NCBI GenBank assembly: GCA_024680795.1
Contig: JAILBR010000060.1
Location: forward strand, 1 to 38,141
DNA from: Bacilli bacterium
Lineage (GTDB): Bacteria > Bacillota_I > Bacilli_A > RFN20 > CAG-826
Length of the DNA: 38,141 nucleotides
Reading direction: 5' to 3'
The translations under genes were made by a program, and so were the position numbers. This document shows positions 32,103 through 38,141 of this stretch, in pieces; the stretch's first letter is position 1; every line of letters begins with the position of its first letter. A model generated the notes under the pieces. The model was not told where the DNA came from. It saw only the letters and a list, made by a program, of their open reading frames with translations, and made no database searches.

Positions 32103-33830
32103 ATGAAATTTACTAAATATTATTTACCTCTTTTTGCCTTAACTATGTCACTAACCTCTTGTGGGTTTGGCTTTTATCGTGTCACTTATGATACAACTGC
32201 GTTAGAAAATAAAAACGTCAGTGCTTATTCAATCTTTAATATTGACGCTGCAACAACATACGATCTAGAAACCAAAAAGACAAAAGGAAAAATAAATATT
32301 AGGTATGAAAAAAATAAGGAATATATTCCTTATATAACCATTGAAGATTATTTAAGCCTCTTACCATTCAAACGTGAATTCGTTTATAAAGTCTATGATT
32401 CTTATAGTGGCCAAAGAGTTGACATTGGAATCAAGGATAGCATTGATGGCACTATTAGCAGTTATTATTACGCCGCTCGTTTTCTTAATGGAAGTAAAAC
32501 GGTTCAATATCAAGGCGGCTTTAATTCCGCAATGACCACTTATGAAGATAAGCCAGAATTAATTGAAGGTTTAGATACTAAAGAGCGTATTGTTGGCGGA
32601 CAAAATAGTGCATCTTATGCGAATTATTATAATTTCAATTTTAATTCCTATTTGAATAATGACTTAGTCTACTATCCTTTAATGTTTTTAAATACCGTCT
32701 TTTCAGATGATTCTGGAATAAACGTTATTTATGATATGGATAAACTATTTGTATTTAGCGATTATAAAGACGCATCAAACTTTGTATATAGTTTGAACGA
32801 TGAAGAATGTAGGATATATACCGCAACAGAAAAATACGCTCATGAGCATAATCAAAACGTAATGCCTAAATATCTAAGAGACTTTAATAGAGATATCTTG
32901 CTATTTACTATGGATAACTACTATGGAATTAAGACAACAAGAGGTATTAATTCGATGATTAGCTATTATAAATCGAGCGGTTTATATGATAAATTCGTTG
33001 ATGAAGATGCCTCAATTCGTAACTTAGCTATCTCTGAAGCAATCAACAAGCTCAACGATGACCATACGGGAATCATCGCAAACTTTTATGGACCGGTCTG
33101 GGGAGATCTAGTCACTACAGAACGTGGTGAAGATAGTAAGGCAAGATCTGCGGCCGAAAAACTTCTCTCAGATAATAGAAAGGCAGTATACGAGAATAGT
33201 GGGTTAACGTTAAAAGATGTTAGATATTCTTCTGATGGCAAAGTTGCAGTTATTGTGTTTGACGCTTTCATGGAAGAAGATATTCCTTTACTAGTTGAAA
33301 ACTTGAATAAAGTTGTCGCTAAAGGTGGAGTGGAAAAAGTTGTTTTAGATATCTCCACTAATGGAGGAGGATATCTCGCGAATTTATATAAAGCTTTAGC
33401 GATTATTAGTGAGGATCCTGTTTATTCTATAAACTTCCATATTGACACCGCTAATGTGACTTATGAACTATATGGGGAATATGACGCTAATGGTGATGAA
33501 AAATATGATAAAGATGACTGCTATGGAGATGATTTTAAATTTTATATTCTTACTAGCAAAGCATCGTTTAGTTGTGGAAACGCTTTCCCATGTGACGCTA
33601 AAGTTAATGGATTAGCAACTATTATCGGTGAAACTAGTGGTGGAGGAGAATGTGCTGTAGCCACTCACTTACTTGGCAATCATTTCTTTTTCCAACATTC
33701 ATCAATCAATCACTTAGGCACTTATAAAAATGGTAGATTTATCGGATTTGAACCAGGTGCGACACCAGATATTTCGTTATCTTACGATGACTTTTATGAC
33801 ATTGAGAAAATCGCAGAAGCGATAAAATAA
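32103..33830 (+). CDS. lipoprotein with an S41 (tail-specific protease) type domain
   Basis: The 575-residue product has a lipoprotein signal peptide with lipobox LTSC near residue 19, so it should be anchored outside the membrane. The C-terminal third is S41-like: VVLDISTNGGG (about 414), then FYILTSKASFSCGNAF with the would-be nucleophile Ser490, and GETSGGGE at 509-516. In CtpA-type enzymes the general-base Lys lies 25 residues after the Ser; here that position is Gly515. It may be inactive, use other residues as Tricorn-type relatives do, or only bind peptides. No clear PDZ domain is seen. The gene follows the dUTPase stop with no gap and has no good ribosome site. Confidence 0.72.
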   Translation: MKFTKYYLPLFALTMSLTSCGFGFYRVTYDTTALENKNVSAYSIFNIDAATTYDLETKKTKGKINIRYEKNKEYIPYITIEDYLSLLPFKREFVYKVYDSYSGQRVDIGIKDSIDGTISSYYYAARFLNGSKTVQYQGGFNSAMTTYEDKPELIEGLDTKERIVGGQNSASYANYYNFNFNSYLNNDLVYYPLMFLNTVFSDDSGINVIYDMDKLFVFSDYKDASNFVYSLNDEECRIYTATEKYAHEHNQNVMPKYLRDFNRDILLFTMDNYYGIKTTRGINSMISYYKSSGLYDKFVDEDASIRNLAISEAINKLNDDHTGIIANFYGPVWGDLVTTERGEDSKARSAAEKLLSDNRKAVYENSGLTLKDVRYSSDGKVAVIVFDAFMEEDIPLLVENLNKVVAKGGVEKVVLDISTNGGGYLANLYKALAIISEDPVYSINFHIDTANVTYELYGEYDANGDEKYDKDDCYGDDFKFYILTSKASFSCGNAFPCDAKVNGLATIIGETSGGGECAVATHLLGNHFFFQHSSINHLGTYKNGRFIGFEPGATPDISLSYDDFYDIEKIAEAIK

Positions 33831-33841
33831 TCAAAAAAACA

Positions 33842-33860
33842 TTGAACTAACTAAGTTCAA
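33842..33860. repeat. short perfect inverted repeat upstream of the zinc-ribbon gene
   Basis: TTGAACT and AGTTCAA flank AACTA. There is no T-run, so it is not a typical terminator; it could be an operator for the gene at 33893 or an mRNA 3' end hairpin. Confidence 0.45.
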
Positions 33861-33892
33861 CAACTATATTATTTATTCAAAAGGAAGAAAAA

Positions 33893-34324
33893 ATGCCAAT
33901 CTGTAAAAACTGTGGATCTAGAATAGAAAAATTCAATAAAGACTTCTGCCCAATCTGTGGATGCAAAAGTCCTTTTGCGCAGGACGGCGAAAAAACTGTA
34001 GAAATTACTTCAAATATTGAAGTTGGTAATAGTGGATATCAACCAAAGAAAAAATCAACAATGTTAATGTTTTTTATCTTTTTTGGCTTCTTTGGCATCC
34101 CATTTTTTTATCTTAAACAAATCAAAAGTGGAATCATTTTAATGATTATCAATCTAATCGGCATTGGAGCGTTAAGTTTTATTTTTGCTTTCTACGCTCA
34201 ATTACCAATTTATTGGTCGGTAATCATTGCTATATTACTACTTCTAGTAGTAAATACAGTTGCAGGTCTTGTATTATTTAGAACTCCAAATCTTAAAGAT
34301 GGAAATGGAGAATTTGTCATCTAA
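33893..34324 (+). CDS. zinc-ribbon membrane protein
   Basis: The 143-residue protein has an N-terminal zinc ribbon (Cys4, Cys7, Cys19, Cys22), a polar linker, and three or four hydrophobic stretches (about 58-75, 80-101, 104-122), probably a hairpin pair or more in the membrane. Such small zinc-ribbon/TM proteins are common and uncharacterised in Bacillota. It is spaced by one base from rsmE, so it is likely co-translated with the RNA-modification genes. A good AAGGAAG ribosome site precedes it. Confidence 0.72.
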   Translation: MPICKNCGSRIEKFNKDFCPICGCKSPFAQDGEKTVEITSNIEVGNSGYQPKKKSTMLMFFIFFGFFGIPFFYLKQIKSGIILMIINLIGIGALSFIFAFYAQLPIYWSVIIAILLLLVVNTVAGLVLFRTPNLKDGNGEFVI

Positions 34325-34325
34325 C

Positions 34326-35036
34326 ATGCAAAGATATTTTGTTAGTGGCAGTAGTGAAAATATTATCTTTCCTGAGAAAGATATTTTTCATATTAAAAAA
34401 GTTATGCGTAATAAAGTGGGAGACCAAATAGAGATTGTTTTATCTGATAAAGCCTATCTAGCAACAATCGATAAATTGGAACCTCTCCACGTCTATATAA
34501 ATGAACCAATTTTAAAAGAAGCGGAACTAGAAAATGATTTAACTATTTTCTTCCCACTCACTAAAAGTGATAAAGCTGAACTTGTTATTCAAAAGGCAAG
34601 CGAAATTGGAGCGAGCAAAGTCGTTTTTTATCGTTCTAAAAGATGTGTTATCAAACTTGATCAAGAAAGCTTTAATAAGAAAAAAGAACGCTATTTAGCA
34701 ATAGCTAAAGAAGCAAGCGAGCAGTGTCATCGACTCAAAATAGTGGATATCTGTGGGGTTATTAACCTCCAAGACATCGATAATTATCTTCTAGATAGAA
34801 ACTATGTTGCCTATGAATTAGAGGCTGGAAATACCTCTCCTTTATATGAAGAGCTATCTAAAGATAATAAGTCAACTTCCATTATTGTTGGTCCTGAAGG
34901 CGGCTTTGAAAAAGAAGAAATATCTCTTCTTGTTAATAAAGGATTTAAAGTTGTTTCGCTCGGTAAAAGAATTTTAAGATGTGAAACCGCCGCTATTTAT
35001 GCTTTGTCAGTCATATCTTTTATGATGGAGAAATAA
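34326..35036 (+). CDS. rsmE: 16S rRNA m3U1498 methyltransferase RsmE
   Basis: The 236-residue SPOUT methyltransferase modifies U1498 in the decoding region of 16S rRNA. It shows the family opening MQRYFV, a PUA-like N-terminal domain, and the knotted SAM site IIVGPEGGFEKEEI (about 180-195) with LGKRILRCETA. A longer frame starts further upstream, but homology and the stop of the previous gene at 34322-34324 place the start at 34326. Its stop shares one base with the mtaB start, so the pair is translationally coupled, as in Bacillus. Confidence 0.93.
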   Translation: MQRYFVSGSSENIIFPEKDIFHIKKVMRNKVGDQIEIVLSDKAYLATIDKLEPLHVYINEPILKEAELENDLTIFFPLTKSDKAELVIQKASEIGASKVVFYRSKRCVIKLDQESFNKKKERYLAIAKEASEQCHRLKIVDICGVINLQDIDNYLLDRNYVAYELEAGNTSPLYEELSKDNKSTSIIVGPEGGFEKEEISLLVNKGFKVVSLGKRILRCETAAIYALSVISFMMEK

Positions 35037-36295
35037 TGAAAACATTTACCTATATTTCTTTAGGCTGCAAAGTCAACTCATATGAATCTAACGCTTTAGC
35101 GGACCTTCTTAAGAAAGAAGGATATGTTTATAGTGATGTCAATCCTGATATTGCTTTTATTAATACTTGTTCCGTAACTGCGACTGCTGACCAAAAATCT
35201 AGACAGCACATCCGTAAGTTGATCAAAGAATATCCAAACGCGATTGTGGTGGTGATGGGCTGCTATTCACAAGGACAGCATAAATTCATCAAAGATGAAA
35301 TTAAACCCGCAATCATTGTTGGAACTTCAAATAGAGATAAAATTATCGAATTAATAAAGCAATATGAAAACACTCATGAACCGATTGATGAGGTAGAAGA
35401 TAATCCTCGCAAATTCGAATATGAAGAGCTAGGTGTTACAAAATATTCCGAACAAGCTAGAGCGTATCTAAAAATCGAAGATGGATGTGATAATTTCTGT
35501 AGCTACTGTCTGATCCCTTATCGTAGAGGAAAAACGAGAAGTAGAAGTTTTCAAAACGTCTACAAAGAAGCAGAAGCGCTAGTCCAAAATGACTATAAAG
35601 AAATAGTTTTAACTGGTATACATATCGGTGGATATGGCAAAGATTTAGAAGATATGAACTTCTCTAAATTGGTAAAGGCTCTACTTGATATTCCAAATCT
35701 ATATCGTGTCAGAATTTCTTCTATAGAAGAAAGTGAGATAGATGACACGCTTATTGACTTAATCAATAATAAAGATAATCTAGCGAAACATTTCCATATT
35801 CCTTTACAAAGTGGAAGCGATACAGTTTTAAAGAGAATGAATCGTAAATATAACAAAGAACAGTTTTTATCAAAACTTTGTTCGATTAGAAATGCTTGCC
35901 CTGACGTGGCTTTTACCACTGATGTGATTGTTGGTTTTCCAGGAGAGACCGAAGAAGAATTTATAGAGACTTATGAATTCATAAAAGAATGTGACTTTGA
36001 TATGTTACATGTCTTCCCTTTCTCTAGTAGAGAAGGTACATTAGCAAGTAAGATGACGAACCAAATTGATCCAAAAACCAAAAAACAAAGAGCCTTACGC
36101 CTTATCGAACTATCTAATGAACTTTGGGATAAATATACCAATAAGTTCGTAGGAAAAGAAGTGGAAGTTCTCGTCGAACAATACGATAGTAAGCTGAAGC
36201 TTAACATTGGGCACACCACAAATTATTTAGAAGTAATAATACCTGGAGAGCCTCTTAAAGTTGGCTCAATAGTGAAAACTATATATTGCAAATAA
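35036..36295 (+). CDS. mtaB: tRNA t6A37 methylthiotransferase MtaB
   Basis: The 419-residue radical-SAM enzyme adds a methylthio group to t6A at position 37 of tRNAs reading ANN codons. The N-terminal cluster cysteines are Cys11 (LGCKVN), Cys45 (NTCSV) and Cys76 (MGCYS); the radical-SAM motif is Cys151-x3-Cys155-x2-Cys158. LGCKVNxYE is diagnostic of MtaB within the methylthiotransferase family. A C-terminal TRAM-like part is present from about 365. It is paired with rsmE upstream. Confidence 0.95.
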   Translation: MKTFTYISLGCKVNSYESNALADLLKKEGYVYSDVNPDIAFINTCSVTATADQKSRQHIRKLIKEYPNAIVVVMGCYSQGQHKFIKDEIKPAIIVGTSNRDKIIELIKQYENTHEPIDEVEDNPRKFEYEELGVTKYSEQARAYLKIEDGCDNFCSYCLIPYRRGKTRSRSFQNVYKEAEALVQNDYKEIVLTGIHIGGYGKDLEDMNFSKLVKALLDIPNLYRVRISSIEESEIDDTLIDLINNKDNLAKHFHIPLQSGSDTVLKRMNRKYNKEQFLSKLCSIRNACPDVAFTTDVIVGFPGETEEEFIETYEFIKECDFDMLHVFPFSSREGTLASKMTNQIDPKTKKQRALRLIELSNELWDKYTNKFVGKEVEVLVEQYDSKLKLNIGHTTNYLEVIIPGEPLKVGSIVKTIYCK

Positions 36296-36301
36296 AAATG
36301 C

Positions 36302-36379
36302 TGATATAATCAGTGAAATATAAGAAAGTTTAGAACTTGTCCAAAAAAATTTGATTTCTTTATATATATTTAATATAAT
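36302..36379 (+). promoter_or_regulatory. rpmF promoter region, one or two promoters
   Basis: A strong promoter has TTGATT (36351-36356), 17 bp, TATAAT (36374-36379), about 30 bp before the rpmF start. A second extended -10, TGATATAAT, lies at 36302-36310 and would give a transcript with a roughly 90-nt leader. Confidence 0.65.
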
Positions 36380-36408
36380 ATTCGAGCAATTTAAGGAGGA
36401 TACTGACT

Positions 36409-36636
36409 ATGGCAGTCCCACAAAGAAGAATTAGCAAAACCAGAAAAAGAATGAGAAGAACTCACTTCAAACTTGAAGTTGAAGGATTAATTACTTGCCC
36501 TAACTGCGGAGAAATGATCAAATCTCACCACGTTTGTCCAAAATGTGGTTACTACGCTGGTAAGGTTCAATACTTAGACGGTAAACTCGTCAAAGAAGAA
36601 AAACCTGCTAAAAAGACAACCAAAAAATCTAAATAA
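36409..36636 (+). CDS. rpmF: 50S ribosomal protein L32
   Basis: The 75-residue protein has the L32 start [18 protein letters not shown] and a complete zinc ribbon (Cys30, Cys33, Cys43, Cys46), so it is the zinc-binding form. It is longer than the usual 55-60 residues: the tail [14 protein letters not shown] adds a Lys-rich end. The ribosome site AAGGAGG is strong. Confidence 0.95.
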   Translation: MAVPQRRISKTRKRMRRTHFKLEVEGLITCPNCGEMIKSHHVCPKCGYYAGKVQYLDGKLVKEEKPAKKTTKKSK

Positions 36637-36649
36637 GTAAAACGAAATG

Positions 36650-36678
36650 ACACCCTAGTAATACTAAGGTGTTTTTTT
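36650..36678 (+). terminator. rho-independent terminator
   Basis: ACACCCTAGT and ACTAAGGTGT (36650-36659, 36663-36672) form a stem with one mismatch around AAT, followed by a run of T. Confidence 0.82.
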
Positions 36679-36679
36679 G

Positions 36680-36685
36680 TATAAT
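36680..36685 (+). promoter_or_regulatory. deoC -10 box
   Basis: TATAAT starts two bases after the T-run of the rpmF terminator and 29 bases before the deoC ATG; the -35 must overlap the terminator stem. Confidence 0.5.
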
Positions 36686-36713
36686 ATTTGTATAGCGAAA
36701 GGATATTTATATA

Positions 36714-37349
36714 ATGCAATACAATAAACTTATTGATCATACTTTATTAAAGCAAGATGCAACCCCAGAACAAATCGTTAAGCTTTGTGAAGAAGCCAAA
36801 CAATTTGACTTTATGTCAGTCTGTGTTAACCCTGCTTATGTTCCACTTGCCAGTGAATGTTTAAAAGGCAGCGATGTTAAGGTCTGCACAGTTATCGGTT
36901 TCCCTCTTGGCATGAACTTAACTAGAACCAAAGTCGATGAAGCTGCTTTAGCAATTAGAGAAGGGGCCACTGAAATTGATATGGTTATCAACGTTGGCAT
37001 GCTTAAAGCTGGGCATGATGACTATGTGAAAGAAGAAATTAGACTTCTTAAAGAAGTGGCGGGCAAACTCGTTCTTAAAGTTATCATCGAAACATGCTTA
37101 TTAACCGATGAAGAAAAAGTTAGAGTATGTAAATTAGCAAAAGAAGCAGGTGCAGATTTTGTTAAAACTTCAACAGGATTTTCTACCGGTGGAGCGACCG
37201 CACACGATGTCAAACTCATGAGAGATACTGTTGGTCCAGAAATGGGTGTCAAGGCTAGTGGTGGAGTGAGAACTCACGAAGATTTACTAGCAATGGTGGA
37301 AGCTGGCGCGAATAGAATTGGCACTTCTAACGGCACAAAAATCATCTAA
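36714..37349 (+). CDS. deoC: deoxyribose-phosphate aldolase
   Basis: The 211-residue class I aldolase splits 2-deoxyribose-5-phosphate into acetaldehyde and glyceraldehyde-3-phosphate, the last step of deoxynucleoside breakdown. The Schiff-base lysine is Lys151 in [17 protein letters not shown] and EIDMVINVG are other conserved blocks, and KASGGVRT near the end completes the phosphate site. Length is standard. It stands between rpmF and rpsU with its own promoter and terminator and is not part of a deo operon here. Confidence 0.96.
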   Translation: MQYNKLIDHTLLKQDATPEQIVKLCEEAKQFDFMSVCVNPAYVPLASECLKGSDVKVCTVIGFPLGMNLTRTKVDEAALAIREGATEIDMVINVGMLKAGHDDYVKEEIRLLKEVAGKLVLKVIIETCLLTDEEKVRVCKLAKEAGADFVKTSTGFSTGGATAHDVKLMRDTVGPEMGVKASGGVRTHEDLLAMVEAGANRIGTSNGTKII

Positions 37350-37374
37350 TATTTATAAAATAAATACGAAAATA

Positions 37375-37404
37375 AGGTGGCTTAGTTATAAAGTCACTTT
37401 TTTT
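37375..37404 (+). terminator. rho-independent terminator
   Basis: GTGGCTT (37377-37383) pairs with AAGTCAC (37391-37397), one G-U pair, followed by seven T. Confidence 0.75.
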
Positions 37405-37415
37405 CACTTTTATAG

Positions 37416-37444
37416 TTGCTTTTATATCTTTTAACGCGTATATT
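37416..37444 (+). promoter_or_regulatory. rpsU promoter
   Basis: TTGCTT (37416-37421) and TATATT (37439-37444) are 17 bp apart, about 35 bp before the rpsU start. Confidence 0.65.
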
Positions 37445-37478
37445 ATTACTTGCGTAACCGCTTTAAGGAGGTGATATC

Positions 37479-37655
37479 ATGCCAAAAGTACTCGTTCGTG
37501 AAAACGAATCATTAGATGACGCACTTCGCAGATTCAAGAGACAAGTTAATAAAGCTGGTACCATTCAAGAAGCGAAGAAAAGAGAGTTCTATCTCAAACC
37601 AGGTTTAAAGAGAAAACTTAAATCTGAAAACGCAAGAAGAAAAAATCGCAAGTAG
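37479..37655 (+). CDS. rpsU: 30S ribosomal protein S21
   Basis: The 58-residue basic protein matches S21 along its full length ([20 protein letters not shown], then KREFYLKPG). S21 helps the small subunit base-pair with the Shine-Dalgarno sequence. The AAGGAGGTGAT ribosome site is an almost complete complement to the 16S rRNA tail. The rsmE-mtaB-rpsU order of Bacillus is kept, with rpmF and deoC inserted. Confidence 0.96.
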   Translation: MPKVLVRENESLDDALRRFKRQVNKAGTIQEAKKREFYLKPGLKRKLKSENARRKNRK

Positions 37656-37673
37656 TCAAATACTTGCTGACAT

Positions 37674-37751
37674 CGCGGAGTAGAGCAGTCCGGTAGCTCG
37701 TCGGGCCCATAACCCGGAGGTCATGTGGTTCAAATCCCATCTCCGCAACCA
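37674..37751 (+). tRNA. initiator tRNA-Met (anticodon CAT)
   Basis: The anticodon loop CCCATAA carries CAT. Two initiator marks are present: the first base pair is the C-A mismatch (acceptor CGCGGAG with CTCCGCA) and the anticodon stem has three G-C pairs (TCGGG/CCCGG) next to the loop. CCA is encoded. Confidence 0.96.
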
Positions 37752-37754
37752 ATT

Positions 37755-37798
37755 AGAGAGTTCATAACGAATTCGAGTTATGGACTCTCTCATTTTTT
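37755..37798 (+). terminator. strong terminator after the initiator tRNA
   Basis: A 14-bp stem (AGAGAGTTCATAAC with GTTATGGACTCTCT, one G-U pair) is followed by CATTTTTT. Confidence 0.92.
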
Positions 37799-37829
37799 CT
37801 CTGTCCTTTTTTTCGGACATATATTGTGC

Positions 37830-37835
37830 TATAAT
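37830..37835 (+). promoter_or_regulatory. promoter of the last gene
   Basis: TATAAT preceded by TGC makes an extended -10; 23 bp later comes the ribosome site AAGGAGGTGAT and the start at 37859. Confidence 0.6.
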
Positions 37836-37858
37836 GATAGTCGAAAGGAGGTGATAAT

Positions 37859-38141
37859 ATGAGAATTGATCATGGCAATGCAATTACATTGGAGCACATT
37901 GTTCGTAAGGTTTATAATTGTGATCGTTTTGGCATGGGAGGATACATTAATTCTGACCACTTTGAATTTTCGCCTTTTGATGCTGCGTTAATCGCATTAG
38001 CACCATTGTGGCAAAGAATTGATTCCCATACCGTCGAAGACTTCTTGTTCAAATGGGAAAACGTGCTCCGCAAGGATGATCGTACTGAACAATCCATCAG
38101 TGACTATATTAACGAGTTGGATGAACTTGTTACTACAGCCA
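37859..38141 (+). CDS. N-terminal part of an unrecognised protein, cut by the window edge
   Basis: The frame starts at ATG 37859 behind a very strong ribosome site and runs off the window after 94 codons. The visible part is a mixed, acidic and aromatic-rich sequence with no signal peptide or membrane helix (for example GMGGYINSDHFEFSPFD and EDFLFKWENVL). I do not recognise it. Its own promoter and the terminator before it make it a separate unit from the tRNA. Confidence 0.8.
   Translation, partial: MRIDHGNAITLEHIVRKVYNCDRFGMGGYINSDHFEFSPFDAALIALAPLWQRIDSHTVEDFLFKWENVLRKDDRTEQSISDYINELDELVTTA

Noticed and set aside
34260-34325. Longer N terminus for RsmE
   Set aside because: The extra 22 residues overlap the zinc-ribbon gene and do not match the family, which starts with MQRYF.

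Overview
The window is about 38 kb of AT-rich DNA. It looks like a low-GC Bacillota of the class Bacilli, perhaps from a gut lineage close to Erysipelotrichales or the uncultured relatives of Mollicutes. Evidence for this is Gram-positive Shine-Dalgarno sites (AGGAGG type), a CIRCE/HrcA heat-shock operator, an N-domain-less ClpB, a lipobox lipoprotein, the rsmE-mtaB-...-rpsU neighbourhood known from Bacillus, and hairpin-plus-T-run terminators at most gene ends. TGA is a genuine stop (for example at 31612-31614), so this is the standard bacterial code and not the Mycoplasma code.

Layout. Positions 1-5187 form an accessory and partly decayed region: the 3' tail of an IS3-type transposase, an AlbA_2/ATPase-like/winged-helix regulator whose linker is coded by a short DNA repeat also found in its own leader, a membrane-anchored XRE regulator, a 5'-truncated HD phosphohydrolase, a diguanylate cyclase, a 5'-truncated TPR gene and a small protein made of six exact 16-residue YCG repeats. 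Positions 5184-9521 hold PepP (-), a short-chain dehydrogenase (+) and RecN (-). Positions 9619-12068 are a metal-efflux operon: SmtB/ArsR repressor with a visible operator, a free-standing HMA protein and a P1B ATPase lacking its own HMA domain. A tRNA-Arg follows, then two minus-strand flavoproteins.

Positions 15077-20292 look like a lipid or glycolipid locus: an MGDG-synthase-type glycosyltransferase, a TetR regulator, a GPH-type transporter and a second, very divergent GT-B-like protein, with a flavin oxidoreductase divergent at the left edge. Positions 20358-22838 hold a hypothetical protein, a second membrane diguanylate cyclase overlapping a free-methionine-(R)-sulfoxide reductase gene, and a small membrane protein. 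clpB follows under two CIRCE copies.

Positions 25117-33830 are a glycogen-use block (malQ, a GNAT gene, glgB, glgP) running into a dUTPase and an S41-like lipoprotein. Only glycogen branching and breakdown are seen; the ADP-glucose enzymes (GlgC, GlgA) are not in the window. The right end (33893-38141) is translation-related: a zinc-ribbon membrane protein, rsmE, mtaB, rpmF, deoC, rpsU, the initiator tRNA-Met and the start of an unrecognised gene running off the end.

Most worth following up: the shared repeat between the leader and the linker of the first regulator, the six-fold YCG repeat protein, the transporter/glycosyltransferase locus, and the S41-like lipoprotein with Gly in place of the catalytic Lys. 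No CRISPR array, prophage or complete insertion sequence was seen.
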